Assembly: GCA_016191565.1 (NCBI GenBank)
Contig: JACPWA010000172.1
Location: forward strand, 1 to 5,587
From: Simkania negevensis
GTDB lineage: Bacteria > Chlamydiota > Chlamydiia > Chlamydiales > Simkaniaceae
DNA length: 5,587 nucleotides
Direction of reading: 5' to 3'
The number at the start of each line of letters is the position of its first letter. The stretch's first letter is position 1. This document shows, in pieces, positions 1 through 4,806 of this stretch. The position numbers and the translations under genes were made by a program. The notes below the pieces were generated by a model. It worked only from the letters and a program-made list of their open reading frames with translations, searched no databases and was not told the DNA's origin.

Positions 1-1000
1 CAAGATTGTTTTCGGTAAAGAGACGGATGTCTTTAATGCCGTGGCGCAGCATAAAAAGGCGCTCGATTCCCCCTCCCCAGGCATAGCCGGAATAGACCTT
101 GGGATCTAAGCCTCCTTCTTTTAGAACTTCAGGGTGGATCATTCCAGCGCCGCAGACCTCTAGCCAACCGGTTTTTTTGCAAAGAGAACATCCTTCCCCA
201 TGGCAGGTAGTACATCCGATGTCGACTTCCATCCCTGGTTCTACGAAGGGAAAATAGCTAGGTCGCACTCTAAGGGTTACTTTCTGCCGAAAGATTTTAG
301 CATAAAATTCCTCTTTGGTAGCTAGTAAATCAGCAAATGTTACCCCTTTGTCTATGTAAACTGCATCAACTTGATGAAAAAATACGTGAGAACGGGAGGT
401 GATTGTTTCATTGCGGTAGCATTTGCCGGGACAGATCACCCGGATTGGAGGCTCTTGACTTTGCATAATCCGTTGCTGGATATTAGTAGTATGGGAGCGA
501 AGAAGGGTGTTTTTGTCTAGATAAAAGGTATCCTGCATGTCACGGGCAGGGTGGTCAGGAGGATAATTAAGCCCTCCATAATTATAGTATTCTGTTTCAA
601 TCTCAGGGGAATATTGGACTGAAAATCCCATCCCGATCAGAATCTGGATCACCTCTTCGAGCATCTGTGAAAGAGGATGGGCAGAGCCTTGTCTGCTTCT
701 TCTTCCAGGAAGGGTGATATCGATTTTATCTTGAGAAAATTTTGCAGCAAGTTCTTGGTGAGAGAGAGTATTGAAATAGGCTTCAATTTGAGCGGAGATC
801 TCACTTTTTAGATCATTGATCTCTTTTCCTATTTGAGGCCGTCTTTCAGCAGAAAAAGAGGGAAGGAGCTTCATAAGAGCTTGTATAGGCCCTTTTTTCC
901 CCAAGTAATGGGTTTTAAGCTGATCCAGCTGCTGAGTGGTTTGAACCTGTAAGATCTCCTCTTGAAAGGCCTCCTTTAGCACCTGGATCTCTTCTTCCAT
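1..1000 (-). CDS. pheS: Phenylalanyl-tRNA synthetase alpha subunit (3' end cut by window edge)
   Basis: This is the alpha subunit of the cytoplasmic alpha2beta2 enzyme that charges tRNA-Phe. My translation from the ATG at 1000 gives 333 residues with no stop before the left edge. The family is usually about 330-345 residues, so only the last few are missing. Residues 1-90 look like the N-terminal coiled-coil arm. The class II aminoacylation core follows: HPL at 108-110 (motif 1 region), FHQVDAVYID at 208-217 (motif 2), and GYAWGGGIERL at 305-315 (phenylalanine pocket and motif 3). Ala307 sits where the specificity alanine of E. coli PheS lies. Four cysteines (263, 266, 271, 274) form a CxxC-x4-CxxC knuckle in the segment ending TGWLEV, a form seen in PheS of several phyla. 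Motif 2 reads D-A where the familiar form is E-G. It is the last visible gene of the infC-rpmI-rplT-pheS cluster, 33 bp after rplT. pheT is not in view. Confidence 0.97.
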   Translation of the reverse strand, partial: MEEEIQVLKEAFQEEILQVQTTQQLDQLKTHYLGKKGPIQALMKLLPSFSAERRPQIGKEINDLKSEISAQIEAYFNTLSHQELAAKFSQDKIDITLPGRRSRQGSAHPLSQMLEEVIQILIGMGFSVQYSPEIETEYYNYGGLNYPPDHPARDMQDTFYLDKNTLLRSHTTNIQQRIMQSQEPPIRVICPGKCYRNETITSRSHVFFHQVDAVYIDKGVTFADLLATKEEFYAKIFRQKVTLRVRPSYFPFVEPGMEVDIGCTTCHGEGCSLCKKTGWLEVCGAGMIHPEVLKEGGLDPKVYSGYAWGGGIERLFMLRHGIKDIRLFTENNL

Positions 1001-1012
1001 GAAAAAATCTCT

Positions 1013-1018
1013 CTCCTT
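1013..1018 (-). promoter_or_regulatory. Ribosome binding site of pheS
   Basis: The minus strand reads AAGGAG here, 12 nt before the pheS ATG at 1000, which is longer than ideal. The next bases, AGAGA, continue the purine run toward the start, so effective pairing could be closer. No in-frame ATG lies between the rplT stop and this start, which supports the chosen ATG. Confidence 0.6.
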
Positions 1019-1033
1019 AAGGTAGCCTGGACT

Positions 1034-1390
1034 TTATACTAACGCTCTTTTAGCTTGGTCAACAATCACAGAAAATCCCATAGGATCATGGATAGCGATC
1101 TGGGAGAGCATCTTTCTATTTAAAGGGCATTTTGCCTTGGCAAGGCCAAAGATGAACTTGCTATAAGAAATTCCATGTGCTTTTGCTGCAATACCTACCC
1201 GTGTTATCCAAAGACTACGGAAATCCTGCTTTCTAGTTTTTCGATGGATGGTTTTATAGGACATCGCTTTCATGACAGCATCAGCAGCTTGCCGAACATG
1301 GTTTTTTCGATCTCCCCAAAATCCCTTTGCCTTTTTCAGAAGCCGCTTTCTTCGTTTGCGCGAAGCAACTGCCTTTTTAATTCTAACCAT
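1034..1390 (-). CDS. rplT: 50S ribosomal protein L20
   Basis: This 118-residue protein has the normal length for bacterial L20, which binds 23S rRNA early and is needed for assembly of the large subunit. The N-terminal 35 residues are very basic (SRKRRKRLLKKAKGFWGDRK at 10-29), the long helix that threads into rRNA. The family signature is clear: RKQDFRSLWITRVGIAAKAH at 53-72, then LNRKMLSQIAIHDP at 90-103. The start is an ATG (1388-1390) with a strong Shine-Dalgarno. It lies 30 bp after rpmI and 33 bp before pheS, surely in one transcript. In E. coli and Bacillus L20 represses its own operon by binding mRNA. Whether that happens here cannot be read from the sequence. Confidence 0.98.
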   Translation of the reverse strand: MVRIKKAVASRKRRKRLLKKAKGFWGDRKNHVRQAADAVMKAMSYKTIHRKTRKQDFRSLWITRVGIAAKAHGISYSKFIFGLAKAKCPLNRKMLSQIAIHDPMGFSVIVDQAKRALV

Positions 1391-1400
1391 TGTTTATACC

Positions 1401-1407
1401 CCTCCTT
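1401..1407 (-). promoter_or_regulatory. Strong ribosome binding site of rplT
   Basis: The minus strand reads AAGGAGG followed by two more G, 10 nt before the rplT ATG. It is the best Shine-Dalgarno in the window and lies in the 30-bp gap after rpmI, so rplT can be initiated independently of its upstream neighbours. Confidence 0.8.
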
Positions 1408-1420
1408 TTAGGGCACTTCT

Positions 1421-1615
1421 CTAAACACACGCAAGGTGCTTATAGACTTTTTCATAATTTTTCGGCACAAGCGTTTGCTTCTTCAAATGCCGTTTCCTCT
1501 TGGGGCTTTTTTTCGTAAGCATATGACGACGTCCTTGTTTGGACCGCATTAATTTTCCTTTAGCAGTTATTTTAAAGCGACTTTTGATCGCTTTTCTCGT
1601 CTTCAACTTTGGCAA
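1421..1615 (-). CDS. rpmI: 50S ribosomal protein L35, TTG start
   Basis: This 64-residue, very basic protein is L35 of the large ribosomal subunit. The start MPKLKTRKAIKSRFKITAKG matches the usual MPKxKT..A..RFK.T..GK opening, and RSKQGRRHMLTKKS (24-37) and RHLKKQTLV (42-50) match the rest of the family. Sixty-four residues is, as I recall, also the chlamydial length. The initiation codon is TTG (1613-1615). In the same frame a TAG lies three codons upstream and the next ATG is codon 23, so the conserved N-terminus can only be made from this TTG. An AGGAG six bases upstream supports it. The first 44 bp overlap the 3' end of infC in another frame, which suggests translational coupling to IF3 synthesis. 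Confidence 0.96.
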   Translation of the reverse strand: MPKLKTRKAIKSRFKITAKGKLMRSKQGRRHMLTKKSPKRKRHLKKQTLVPKNYEKVYKHLACV

Positions 1616-2150
1616 GTTCGTCTCCTATTGTATGAATAGCTTTTTTCTTTTTCTTCCCACTAGGCCCAAGCACTAGTATTAAGTTCTTTCCCATCATGCT
1701 GGGAGGAGACTCTACTTGTGCAGAGTCACCGACTTCCTGAATCAGCCGCTCTACAAGGCGCTCAGCAAGCTCAGGTCGGCTCATCTCTCGACCTCTAAAC
1801 ATGCAAGTAACCCGTACTTTATTCCCTTTTTGAACAAACTCTTTAGCTTGTCTAATCTTTACTTGCAGATCATGTTCATCAATGTTCAGCTTAAGCTTAA
1901 TCTCCTTAAGCTTTGCTTGCAGCCTCCCCTTTTTGCTCTCTTTTTCCTTTTTCGTTTGCTGGTATCGAAACTTTCCATAATCGACAATCTTGCAAACAGG
2001 AGGAGCAGAATTGGGCGATATCTCGACTAAGTCGAGTCCCTGTCTCTCAGCTAGCACTAAAGCCTCTGAAAGAGCAACTACCCCAAGTTGATTTCCCTCT
2101 TTTCCAATCAGGCGCACTTTTGGGGCTCTTATTTCTCTATTAATTCTCAA
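1572..2150 (-). CDS. infC: Translation initiation factor IF-3, TTG start
   Basis: IF3 binds the 30S subunit, keeps it apart from 50S and checks start codon and initiator tRNA. The 192-residue product has the N domain at about 1-75 (INREIRAPKVRLIG, then the signature KIVDYGKFRY at 54-63), a lysine-rich linker (65-83) and the C domain at about 84-165 (KLNIDEHDL; GNKVRVTCMFRGRE at 109-122; MGKNLILVLGP at 153-163). The last 27 residues are a charged tail, longer than in E. coli; chlamydial IF3 also has an extended tail as I recall. The initiation codon must be non-AUG: an in-frame TAG lies at 2175-2177, and no in-frame ATG occurs before or within the conserved N-terminus. TTG at 2150 has AGGAAG at good distance. 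ATT at 2144 is a weaker alternative. E. coli infC starts with AUU, through which IF3 represses its own synthesis; a similar loop is plausible here. Confidence 0.96.
   Translation of the reverse strand: MRINREIRAPKVRLIGKEGNQLGVVALSEALVLAERQGLDLVEISPNSAPPVCKIVDYGKFRYQQTKKEKESKKGRLQAKLKEIKLKLNIDEHDLQVKIRQAKEFVQKGNKVRVTCMFRGREMSRPELAERLVERLIQEVGDSAQVESPPSMMGKNLILVLGPSGKKKKKAIHTIGDELAKVEDEKSDQKSL
1622..1626 (-). promoter_or_regulatory. Ribosome binding site deciding the rpmI TTG start
   Basis: The minus strand reads AGGAG with 6 nt to the TTG at 1615. It lies wholly inside the infC coding region. Its good spacing is the main local evidence, besides the protein family's conserved N-terminus, that TTG 1615 is the true start. 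Confidence 0.75.
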
Positions 2151-2157
2151 TGCAGAT

Positions 2158-2163
2158 CTTCCT
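2158..2163 (-). promoter_or_regulatory. Ribosome binding site of infC
   Basis: The minus strand reads AGGAAG, 7 nt before the TTG at 2150 (9 nt measured from AGGA). The spacing favours TTG 2150 over the in-frame ATT at 2144, which would be 13-15 nt away. Confidence 0.6.
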
Positions 2164-2196
2164 ATTCTCCATTTCTACATGTCTTTCAAGTCTACA

Positions 2197-2212
2197 AAAA
2201 AATCTATTTTTT
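2197..2212 (-). terminator. A/T-only inverted repeat between tRNA-Val and infC, possible weak terminator
   Basis: Two 7-bp arms (AAAAAAT and ATTTTTT) are separated by 2 bp, and on the minus strand the second arm is a run of T. It lies 34 bp after the tRNA-Val 3' end and 47 bp before infC. With no G-C pair and almost no loop it would be a poor intrinsic terminator, so it may only weaken read-through from the tRNA into infC. I see no convincing sigma-70-type promoter for infC in 2151-2245, which leaves co-transcription with the tRNA possible. Confidence 0.2.
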
Positions 2213-2245
2213 GCGAAATCAAATTCAGCAACTTGCTTAGCAATC

Positions 2246-2319
2246 TGGGGTATAGCTGACTCGAACAGCTGACCTCCACGATGTCAACATGGCGCTCTAA
2301 CCAACTGAGCTAATACCCC
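2246..2319 (-). tRNA. tRNA-Val (anticodon GAC)
   Basis: The minus strand folds as a full 74-nt cloverleaf. The acceptor stem GGGGTAT/ATACCCC has 7 perfect pairs and discriminator A. The D arm is GCTC/GAGC with loop AGTTGGTTA. The anticodon stem CCATG/CGTGG (one T-G pair) carries loop TTGACAT, which gives anticodon GAC for valine codons GUC and GUU. The T arm AGCTG/CAGCT has loop TTCGAGT. The 3' CCA is not encoded (the next bases are GAT), so it must be added by CCA-adding enzyme. The gene lies 95 bp upstream of infC on the same strand and is divergent from the methyltransferase gene at 2433. Confidence 0.97.
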
Positions 2320-2372
2320 TATCTTTCATTTGCAAAAAATAAAGAATGACATTTCCTTGTAGCTGATGCAAA

Positions 2373-2402
2373 ATTTTACTGTTTTTTCTGATTTCAAAAC
2401 AA
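2373..2402 (-). promoter_or_regulatory. Candidate promoter for tRNA-Val (and perhaps the infC operon)
   Basis: On the minus strand TTGTTT (2397-2402), an 18-bp spacer and TAAAAT (2373-2378, 5 of 6 to consensus) form a plausible housekeeping promoter. It predicts a start near 2366 and a 5' leader of about 47 nt that RNase P would remove. The surrounding DNA is AT-rich, so a chance match is possible. Confidence 0.35.
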
Positions 2403-2420
2403 TAAAAATGCATTCTTCTT

Positions 2421-2426
2421 TATACT
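2421..2426 (+). promoter_or_regulatory. Candidate -10 box immediately before the mnmM start
   Basis: TATACT matches the -10 consensus at 5 of 6 positions and ends 6 bp before the ATG at 2433. Transcription from it would start at or next to the A of the ATG and give a leaderless mRNA. There is no good -35 at 16-19 bp. An alternative pair, TTTACT (2375-2380) and AACAAT (2398-2403) with a 17-bp spacer, would give a leader of about 22 nt, still with no Shine-Dalgarno. Confidence 0.35.
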
Positions 2427-2432
2427 TTCACT

Positions 2433-3032
2433 ATGAGCGATTCTTTTCTTTCCTCTCCTGTTCTCTTTGCCCATCACATTTGGAAAGAGGTTTGCCATCA
2501 GGGAGATATAGGCATAGACGCAACTTGTGGCAATGGTCACGACTCCCTTTTTCTAGCTAATCTTCTTCTCAGCGATAGCACAGGAGAACTGCTTTGTCTT
2601 GATATTCAACAGAAAGCCATCCACCTCACACAAGCAAAATTAAAAGAAAATTTAGACATAGCGCGTTTTAAAAAAATTTCTTTTCATCAAATGTGCCATT
2701 CAAACTTCCCCTCTTTTCTACCCCCCTCTTCAGTTAAAATCATTGCTTATAACCTAGGCTTTTTGCCTGGGGGGAATAAAGGGCTCACCACTCAGCTAGA
2801 AACCACCCTAGAAAGCCTGCAGAAGGGGTTAGAGCTCCTCCTTCCAGGAGGGATCCTCAGCATTACCTGCTATGTGGGCCACCCTGGAGGAAAGAAGGAA
2901 GAGGAAGGTATTATTGCTTTTGCTCGTTCTCTTTCAAAAAATCTTTTTACAATATCTCATCAACAATGGTTAGGGAGAAAAAATCCCCCTTCCCTATTAT
3001 TTATTCAAAAACAAACAAATTCTTTCCTTTAA
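2433..3032 (+). CDS. mnmM: YtqB/MnmM-family SAM-dependent tRNA methyltransferase
   Basis: This 199-residue soluble protein belongs to the YtqB family, long annotated as 'predicted rRNA methylase'. Bacillus YtqB has since been shown to be MnmM, which methylates nm5(s2)U at wobble position 34 of tRNA to give mnm5(s2)U. Motif I, IDATCGNGHDSLFLA (28-42), binds SAM, and the acidic residue ending strand 2 is D57 in LLCLDI. The family hallmark YNLGFLPGGNK is at 106-116, and YVGHPGGKKEEEG, also typical of the family, lies near the C-terminus. The length is normal. In-frame TAA at 2403 and the absence of another ATG support the start at 2433, although no Shine-Dalgarno precedes it. The gene stands alone on the plus strand, divergent from tRNA-Val(GAC), which lacks U34 and so is not a substrate. 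The family is sure; the exact reaction is inferred from the Bacillus homologue. Confidence 0.9.
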   Translation: MSDSFLSSPVLFAHHIWKEVCHQGDIGIDATCGNGHDSLFLANLLLSDSTGELLCLDIQQKAIHLTQAKLKENLDIARFKKISFHQMCHSNFPSFLPPSSVKIIAYNLGFLPGGNKGLTTQLETTLESLQKGLELLLPGGILSITCYVGHPGGKKEEEGIIAFARSLSKNLFTISHQQWLGRKNPPSLLFIQKQTNSFL

Positions 3033-3091
3033 AAAGCCTCTTTAGCGTATATGTGAAAATTAAGCAGCAAATTTTAAGAAAAGATTATGAA

Positions 3092-3120
3092 TTGTTATAT
3101 TACATTAAAAATAGTAAAAT
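3092..3120 (+). promoter_or_regulatory. Candidate promoter upstream of the unknown helical protein
   Basis: TTGTTA (3092-3097), a 17-bp spacer and TAAAAT (3115-3120, 5 of 6) make a good sigma-70/sigma-66-type promoter in the gap after mnmM. Transcription would start near 3127, leaving a leader of about 80 nt. The 3033-3205 gap is very AT-rich, which raises the chance of false matches. Confidence 0.4.
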
Positions 3121-3151
3121 TAAGCTTAGAAAGCAGTGTATTATTAATGAA

Positions 3152-3180
3152 ATTACACTCTTTTACTACCTAAGTAATAT
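3152..3180 (+). promoter_or_regulatory. Second, nearer candidate promoter for the unknown helical protein
   Basis: ATTACA (3152-3157), a 17-bp spacer and TAATAT (3175-3180) match consensus at 4 of 6 each. It would give a short leader of about 19 nt containing the AGGG at 3197-3200. It is weaker in sequence than the 3092-3120 pair but closer to the gene. Confidence 0.25.
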
Positions 3181-3205
3181 ATAAAAATTTAATTTTAGGG
3201 ATAAT

Positions 3206-3973
3206 ATGATTAGGATCGATGGATCATTTTTGGTCGATGAGGCACACTTAAGCGCCATCGATCTTTCTTTAACCTCGAAAGAGCTTTTTACTTCTAAAGA
3301 GCTTGATCAATTTGCAAAAGAGCTAGACCTCCTTCTACAAAGAGCCAAAGAAAAGCAGTCCAAAGAAAAGATCATCTCTCTATTTGGCAGAATCGAATCT
3401 CTCCGTGTAAATGGGAAGATTGATAAAATTTCAGATGAAGCACAAGAGATCTTTCAAAAAAAAGACAGTTATTCTGCTCAAGAAATCTCTACCTTAGCCA
3501 AAAAAATCAGAGGTAAAATTAAAAATATTTGTTTTAATCATGGTCTCAGTCTCGAAAATCGGAGTTTTCTCCAAGTTGCTTTTCGTCATCTTGCCCTTGC
3601 AGAAGGGAAAAAGATGAAAACAGCTCCAAAACGACTTTCCCACAACTCTTTTTTTGATTTTGAAGAAAGTGAAAGATTTAAAGTGGCCATTGAGCTTTGC
3701 GAAATCGCCTCCCATCTCTACCAGGGAGCGATTGAAGTGGGGATGCGAAAGTATCAGCAGCTTGCCTTATTTCAGCAAAGTAGCCTTGCTTCTCTTCTCC
3801 CTTCTTTTGAGGTCTCTGCTGATTTCAGCCTTTACCAAAGCAATATAATGAGTTTTATCCGCTCCCTAGTGGGGCTTGCCAATGAGATCGCCTCTGGAAA
3901 GAGGCTCGATTTTGCTCCTTCTGATGAAGAAATTCATAGGATGTTTGAAGAAGAAAAAGCTGCTCTCTTATAG
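3206..3973 (+). CDS. Uncharacterised 255-residue mainly helical protein
   Basis: I do not recognise this protein. It starts at an ATG preceded by AGGG with 5 nt spacing, and its full 768-bp frame with ordinary, charged amino acid content suggests a real gene. It has no signal peptide and no hydrophobic stretch long enough for a membrane segment. Lys and Glu are abundant and most of the chain reads as amphipathic helix. Residues 24-40 contain three KEL units (SKEL, SKEL, AKEL) spaced 6-7 residues apart. Residues 36-60 could form a coiled coil. A second long helical block covers about 155-195, and the C-terminus is acidic (SDEEIHRMFEEEKAALL). I see no catalytic motif. It lies alone downstream of mnmM and converges on the PHP gene with a 16-bp gap. 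A lineage-specific chlamydial protein, possibly secreted or a chaperone-like partner, is a guess only. Confidence 0.8.
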   Translation: MIRIDGSFLVDEAHLSAIDLSLTSKELFTSKELDQFAKELDLLLQRAKEKQSKEKIISLFGRIESLRVNGKIDKISDEAQEIFQKKDSYSAQEISTLAKKIRGKIKNICFNHGLSLENRSFLQVAFRHLALAEGKKMKTAPKRLSHNSFFDFEESERFKVAIELCEIASHLYQGAIEVGMRKYQQLALFQQSSLASLLPSFEVSADFSLYQSNIMSFIRSLVGLANEIASGKRLDFAPSDEEIHRMFEEEKAALL

Positions 3974-3989
3974 AAACGCCAGCTCGGCT

Positions 3990-4802
3990 TTATAGAAAAA
4001 AGATTTTTTCCATAGTAGCGCGATCCACATAGGAGGCTCCAAGAGGAGCGTGGCTTTTTTCCCCTCCATGAAAATCTGAACCTCCGCTGATCAAAAGCCT
4101 TTTTTCCTGAGCAAGCTTTACCCACTTGTCCTGATCTTTAAGAGGAAAAGAAGCATAATAGCATTCTATTCCATCAAATCCCATTTCAAGGAGCGCCTCT
4201 ACAAGTGCTCTTTTTCGAAAAAGATGGGGATGCGCTACAAATGCTTTCCCTCTTGCTCGATGGATCACAGCAATCGTTTCTAAAATATGTATCTCCTCTC
4301 CCGGATCAAAACAGCTTTTCCCATCGCCAATAAACTTATGAAAAGCTTCTAGCATGTTTTTTACTGCCCCTTTTTTTACCATCAGTTCAGCAATATGAAC
4401 ACGGCCCACAGTAGCATTTTCATTCCCCTGATAGAGCTCCTTTTCTTCGATCAGGATCCCATGAGAAGCAAGCTTTTTTAAAATGGCAAGGTTCCTCTTT
4501 CTTCTCCTCTCCTGGTGAGAGCAGCAAAAAGAGAGAATTTCAGGAGTAAGCTCAAGTGCATACCCCAGCACGTGGACCGTAGTCCCAAGATAAGCAGTCG
4601 TAAACTCTACCCCGATTAAAAGATCGATCTGGCGCCGTTTTGCTTCGGCAAAATTCTCTTCACTATAGGCTTTAAGAGAATCATGATCTGTAATAGATAG
4701 GGCAGATAGCCCCTTTTCTTTTGCCAAATGGATTAATGCAATAGGAGTTAAAGCTCCATCGGAACAATTCGAATGACAATGTAGATCAGCGCGATATTCC
4801 AT
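3990..4802 (-). CDS. PHP-domain phosphoesterase (RNase AM / 3',5'-nucleoside bisphosphate phosphatase-like)
   Basis: This 270-residue protein has the complete metal-binding set of the PHP superfamily: DLHCHSNCSDG at 6-16 (H8, H10, D15), ITDHD at 37-41 (D39, H40), GVEFT at 64-68 (E66), HVLGY (H77), AHPH at 190-193 (H191), GIECYY (E213) and GGSDFHG at 240-246 (D243, H245). GRVHIA at 133-138 resembles the GRPHxA motif of the E. coli YciV/TrpH group. Characterised members of that group hydrolyse 3',5'-nucleoside bisphosphates and act as 5'-3' exoribonuclease (RNase AM) in rRNA 5' maturation. That activity is inferred here; PHP phosphatases vary in substrate. The ATG at 4802 lies 4 bp after the murB stop, with only a weak TGGA as ribosome binding site, so translation is probably coupled to murB. 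Length is normal for the group, and no signal peptide is seen, so it should act in the cytoplasm. Confidence 0.92.
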   Translation of the reverse strand: MEYRADLHCHSNCSDGALTPIALIHLAKEKGLSALSITDHDSLKAYSEENFAEAKRRQIDLLIGVEFTTAYLGTTVHVLGYALELTPEILSFCCSHQERRRKRNLAILKKLASHGILIEEKELYQGNENATVGRVHIAELMVKKGAVKNMLEAFHKFIGDGKSCFDPGEEIHILETIAVIHRARGKAFVAHPHLFRKRALVEALLEMGFDGIECYYASFPLKDQDKWVKLAQEKRLLISGGSDFHGGEKSHAPLGASYVDRATMEKIFFL

Positions 4803-4806
4803 TTTT

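Noticed and set aside
1175..1411. Plus-strand open frame across rplT
   Set aside because: It is a shadow of L20 on the other strand. Its product is Cys/Ser/Phe-rich without any domain, and no ribosome binding site is seen.
1716..2143. Two overlapping plus-strand frames across infC
   Set aside because: Antisense to IF3, which is certain from its signatures. The predicted products have no recognisable features.
2142..2144. ATT as the infC start, as in E. coli
   Set aside because: It is in frame and only two codons after TTG 2150, but it lies 13-15 nt from the AGGAAG, while the TTG is at the normal distance. It remains a minor alternative.
2966..3184. A 72-codon plus-strand frame starting inside the end of mnmM and filling part of the following gap
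   Set aside because: It begins out of frame inside a clear gene, has no ribosome binding site, and its Lys/Ile/Tyr/Leu-rich product is what AT-rich noncoding DNA gives by chance.
3494..3715. Minus-strand frame inside the unknown gene, and a plus-strand frame at 3654-3848
   Set aside because: Both are shorter than the 255-codon frame, which has a start with AGGG spacing and a balanced soluble protein composition. Neither has a start signal.
3974..3989. Small GCC/GGC hairpin between the convergent unknown gene and PHP gene as a shared terminator
   Set aside because: The stem is only 3 bp around a 5-nt loop and has only three T after it. It is too weak to call.
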